Assembly (NCBI GenBank): GCA_002505685.1 | Contig: DAVT01000062.1 | Coordinates: 1-25,873 of the forward strand | Direction: 5' to 3' | Length of the DNA stretch: 25,873 nucleotides | Source: Euryarchaeota archaeon UBA501 | Lineage (GTDB): Archaea > Thermoplasmatota > Poseidoniia > Poseidoniales > Thalassarchaeaceae | Shown here: positions 24,516-25,873 of the stretch, one piece after another | How the letters are laid out: each line of letters starts with the position of its first letter | Position numbering within the stretch: position 1 is the first letter of the stretch | The notes under the pieces: model-generated | Databases searched by the model: none | Told to the model about the DNA's origin: nothing | The model's input: only the letters and a program-made list of their open reading frames with translations | Position numbers and translations under genes: made by a program

Positions 24516-25359
24516 AGTTTCGCTCATCTCCAATATCTCCAGCGAACCCGTCTCTGGTATCTGCCATGCCTCCAAAGATGTTCTGCGCAAACGATAGTAT
24601 GTCGGCCAAGCCCTCTTCCTGCTCGCTAGACAGGGGAATCAACCCTGGTTGTATCTGCGCGTTTTGCATCATACGGAGTTGCCCTATAGCAAACTCAGTT
24701 CGTTGCCCGCCCGCTTCTTCGAATAGTGCGGCTTCCAACGAATCTAGGTCTTCTCCCCAACCGAGCACGCGTTCCAAATCTTCGGGTGAAAGTAAATCGG
24801 ATTTGGAAAGGAAATTTGCTGTTGGAAGACCCAATCTGAAATGCACGATATTAGAAAGCAACATTTGTGACACAAATCCGGATGCTGATTGTGAAAGCAT
24901 GGGATCAAAGAGGAATATCAGTGCAGCCTGTCCTTGTCCAAGTACTTCGACCATATGCGAACTTGCTTCCCTAAAGGCAAACAGTTCTACTTGTCCTGGC
25001 GTATCAATTACCAGCAAATCTCCCGCGAGTCCAGCCAATTCTTCCTGGATGTCATATGATTGAGCTGCCACTAAGTCTGCAGCTAAAATTTGGGCACCAT
25101 TGGGACCTAAATCATATTCCTCCATTACCTCATGCAGCGATATCAAATCTCGAACGTCAAATTCGGGATCATAGTGTACACGTTCTGCCCCCGGGTCCAA
25201 GTTTATGGTCAAACACTCGACTTCTAAAAATCGGGTCCACCTCTGAAACGCAGTAACAAGGGTGCTCTTTCCTGCCCCAGCAGTACCTACGACGAACAAA
25301 ACTGGCGGCGTGCTACTATCGCTGACACTCATATTGTTGTGCGTTCTGCTGCGGTTCAT
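24514..25359 (-). CDS. GPN-loop GTPase
   Basis: GPN-loop GTPases are a conserved archaeal and eukaryotic family. The eukaryotic members act in RNA polymerase II assembly and nuclear import; the archaeal role is not settled. The product of about 281 residues has a P-loop GTAGAGKS (25-32), DPGAERVHY, the defining Gly-Pro-Asn loop (LGPNGA, 84-89), DTPGQVELF (119-127) and SKSD as guanine-specificity motif. The C-terminus is acidic. I chose ATG 25359 because GGAGGT lies just upstream (25363-25368), although the spacing is short. ATG 25332 would remove nine residues and give an N-terminus closer to the family norm. It precedes argF, and is divergent from the proline-rich gene. Confidence 0.9.
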   Translation of the reverse strand: MNRSRTHNNMSVSDSSTPPVLFVVGTAGAGKSTLVTAFQRWTRFLEVECLTINLDPGAERVHYDPEFDVRDLISLHEVMEEYDLGPNGAQILAADLVAAQSYDIQEELAGLAGDLLVIDTPGQVELFAFREASSHMVEVLGQGQAALIFLFDPMLSQSASGFVSQMLLSNIVHFRLGLPTANFLSKSDLLSPEDLERVLGWGEDLDSLEAALFEEAGGQRTEFAIGQLRMMQNAQIQPGLIPLSSEQEEGLADILSFAQNIFGGMADTRDGFAGDIGDERN

Positions 25360-25378
25360 CAAACCTCCGACACCCAAC

Positions 25379-25393
25379 CGGTCCTATGGACCG
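25379..25393. promoter_or_regulatory. 15-bp palindrome between divergent genes
   Basis: CGGTCC-TAT-GGACCG has perfect 6-bp arms around three bases. It sits 20 bp upstream of the GPN GTPase start and 80 bp before the proline-rich gene. The size and symmetry suit a dimeric repressor site, and a hairpin in an RNA leader is the alternative. No known regulator is assigned. Confidence 0.4.
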
Positions 25394-25414
25394 AGCAATT
25401 TGCCTCGCAACAAT

Positions 25415-25423
25415 GGTTATACC
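25415..25423 (+). promoter_or_regulatory. candidate TATA element for the proline-rich gene
   Basis: GGTTATACC lies about 50-58 bases before the ATG. Transcription starting about 25 bases downstream would give a leader of about 30 bases containing the GGAGG ribosome-binding site at 25461-25465, with the ATG seven bases after it. Confidence 0.35.
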
Positions 25424-25472
25424 GCTTCCAACATTGTCGAGAAACTATCCCACACTATATGGAGGAATTCAA

Positions 25473-25873
25473 ATGAGTGAAGAAAACGATGATGGAACAA
25501 TACCACCCCCGCCGCCTGGACTACCGCCTGCACCACCAACGCCTCCTGGTTTGGAGCCACCAACACCTCCTATGCCTCCTGGTTTAGAACCGCCTACACC
25601 TCCTATGCCACCAGGTATGGAACCACCTGCGCCTCCTATGCCTCCCGGTATGGATGTTCCAGATGCTCCGCCGGCCCCACCCGAAGCACCTCCCGCTCCA
25701 CCTGAAATGGAAGAGGATGCTTCCGACGAAAATGATGACCTTGGAGATCCACTTGATTTGCTTAGCGAGATGACTGATGATGGTGAGGAAGAAAACATGC
25801 CTGATGCTCCACCGGAAGCACCACCTGCCCCACCTGAGATGGACTTGGCGCCCCCAGAAGCACCCCCTGCACC
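25473..25873 (+). CDS. proline-rich low-complexity protein, 3' part missing
   Basis: The frame runs off the right edge after about 133 codons. After MSEENDDGTI comes a run of short proline units of the form PPxPPMPPGxE (about residues 11-72). An acidic stretch follows (EMEEDASDENDD... through DDGEEENMP, about 73-108), then more APPEAPPAP units. The N-terminus is predicted to be disordered and cytosolic, with no signal peptide. GGAGGA with five to seven bases before ATG 25473 supports the start. The gene diverges from the GPN GTPase. Such N-terminal proline/acidic tails may precede membrane or regulatory domains, but the rest of the protein is not in the window and no function can be assigned. 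Confidence 0.8.
   Translation, partial: MSEENDDGTIPPPPPGLPPAPPTPPGLEPPTPPMPPGLEPPTPPMPPGMEPPAPPMPPGMDVPDAPPAPPEAPPAPPEMEEDASDENDDLGDPLDLLSEMTDDGEEENMPDAPPEAPPAPPEMDLAPPEAPPA

Overview
The window is archaeal and most probably from a marine Poseidoniia-type (Marine Group II) euryarchaeon or a close relative. Archaeal markers seen directly are archaeal-type SRP54, TrmY, translation factor aIF5A with its hypusination loop, a UbiA-family prenyltransferase of the ether-lipid type, a GPN-loop GTPase, and tRNA-Gln and tRNA-Glu with archaeal-type sequences. The combination with acyl-CoA oxidation enzymes, an oligopeptide transporter and very large secreted calcium-binding and protease proteins suggests a protein-degrading marine heterotroph. 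The lineage is an inference from gene content. The window is densely coding, with no insertion sequence, CRISPR array or phage gene visible.

Layout. (1) 1-771: 5' part of an unrecognised multi-pass membrane protein (minus), divergent from srp54-trmY (plus, 850-2806). (2) 2778-8923: a minus-strand series of hbd-like dehydrogenase, aIF5A, GNAT acetyltransferase, OPT oligopeptide transporter, DMT exporter and surE, with short gaps; surE overlaps trmY tail to tail. (3) 8971-20091: two giant surface-protein genes 12 bp apart on the minus strand, together 11.1 kb or 43% of the window. The upstream one is a 2370-residue membrane-anchored subtilase with PPC-like, carbohydrate-binding-like and Ig-like modules. 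The downstream one is a 1331-residue protein with a seven-bladed propeller, a possible PstS-like module, thrombospondin type 3 calcium repeats, one membrane helix and a Trp-rich cytosolic tail. (4) 20134-21992: tRNA-Gln(TTG) on plus; tRNA-Glu(CTC), an acyl-CoA dehydrogenase and an HD phosphohydrolase on minus. (5) 22169-23554 plus: a small hypothetical ORF, a winged-helix-like protein and the prenyltransferase. (6) 23551-25359 minus: GPN GTPase then argF. (7) 25473-end plus: start of a proline-rich protein.

How the genes may work together: the secreted protease would make peptides, the OPT carrier could import them, and the acyl-CoA dehydrogenase and 3-hydroxyacyl-CoA dehydrogenase could oxidise acyl-CoAs from amino acids or lipids. 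This chain is inferred from function and proximity only. The rest is housekeeping: protein targeting, tRNA modification, translation elongation, arginine synthesis, lipid synthesis and nucleotide clean-up.

Translation signals are mixed. Several genes inside operons have GAGGYG exactly five bases before the start, often fused to the TGA stop of the gene before, while others have no Shine-Dalgarno sequence and may be leaderless or coupled. The most interesting region is the two-gene giant surface-protein unit.
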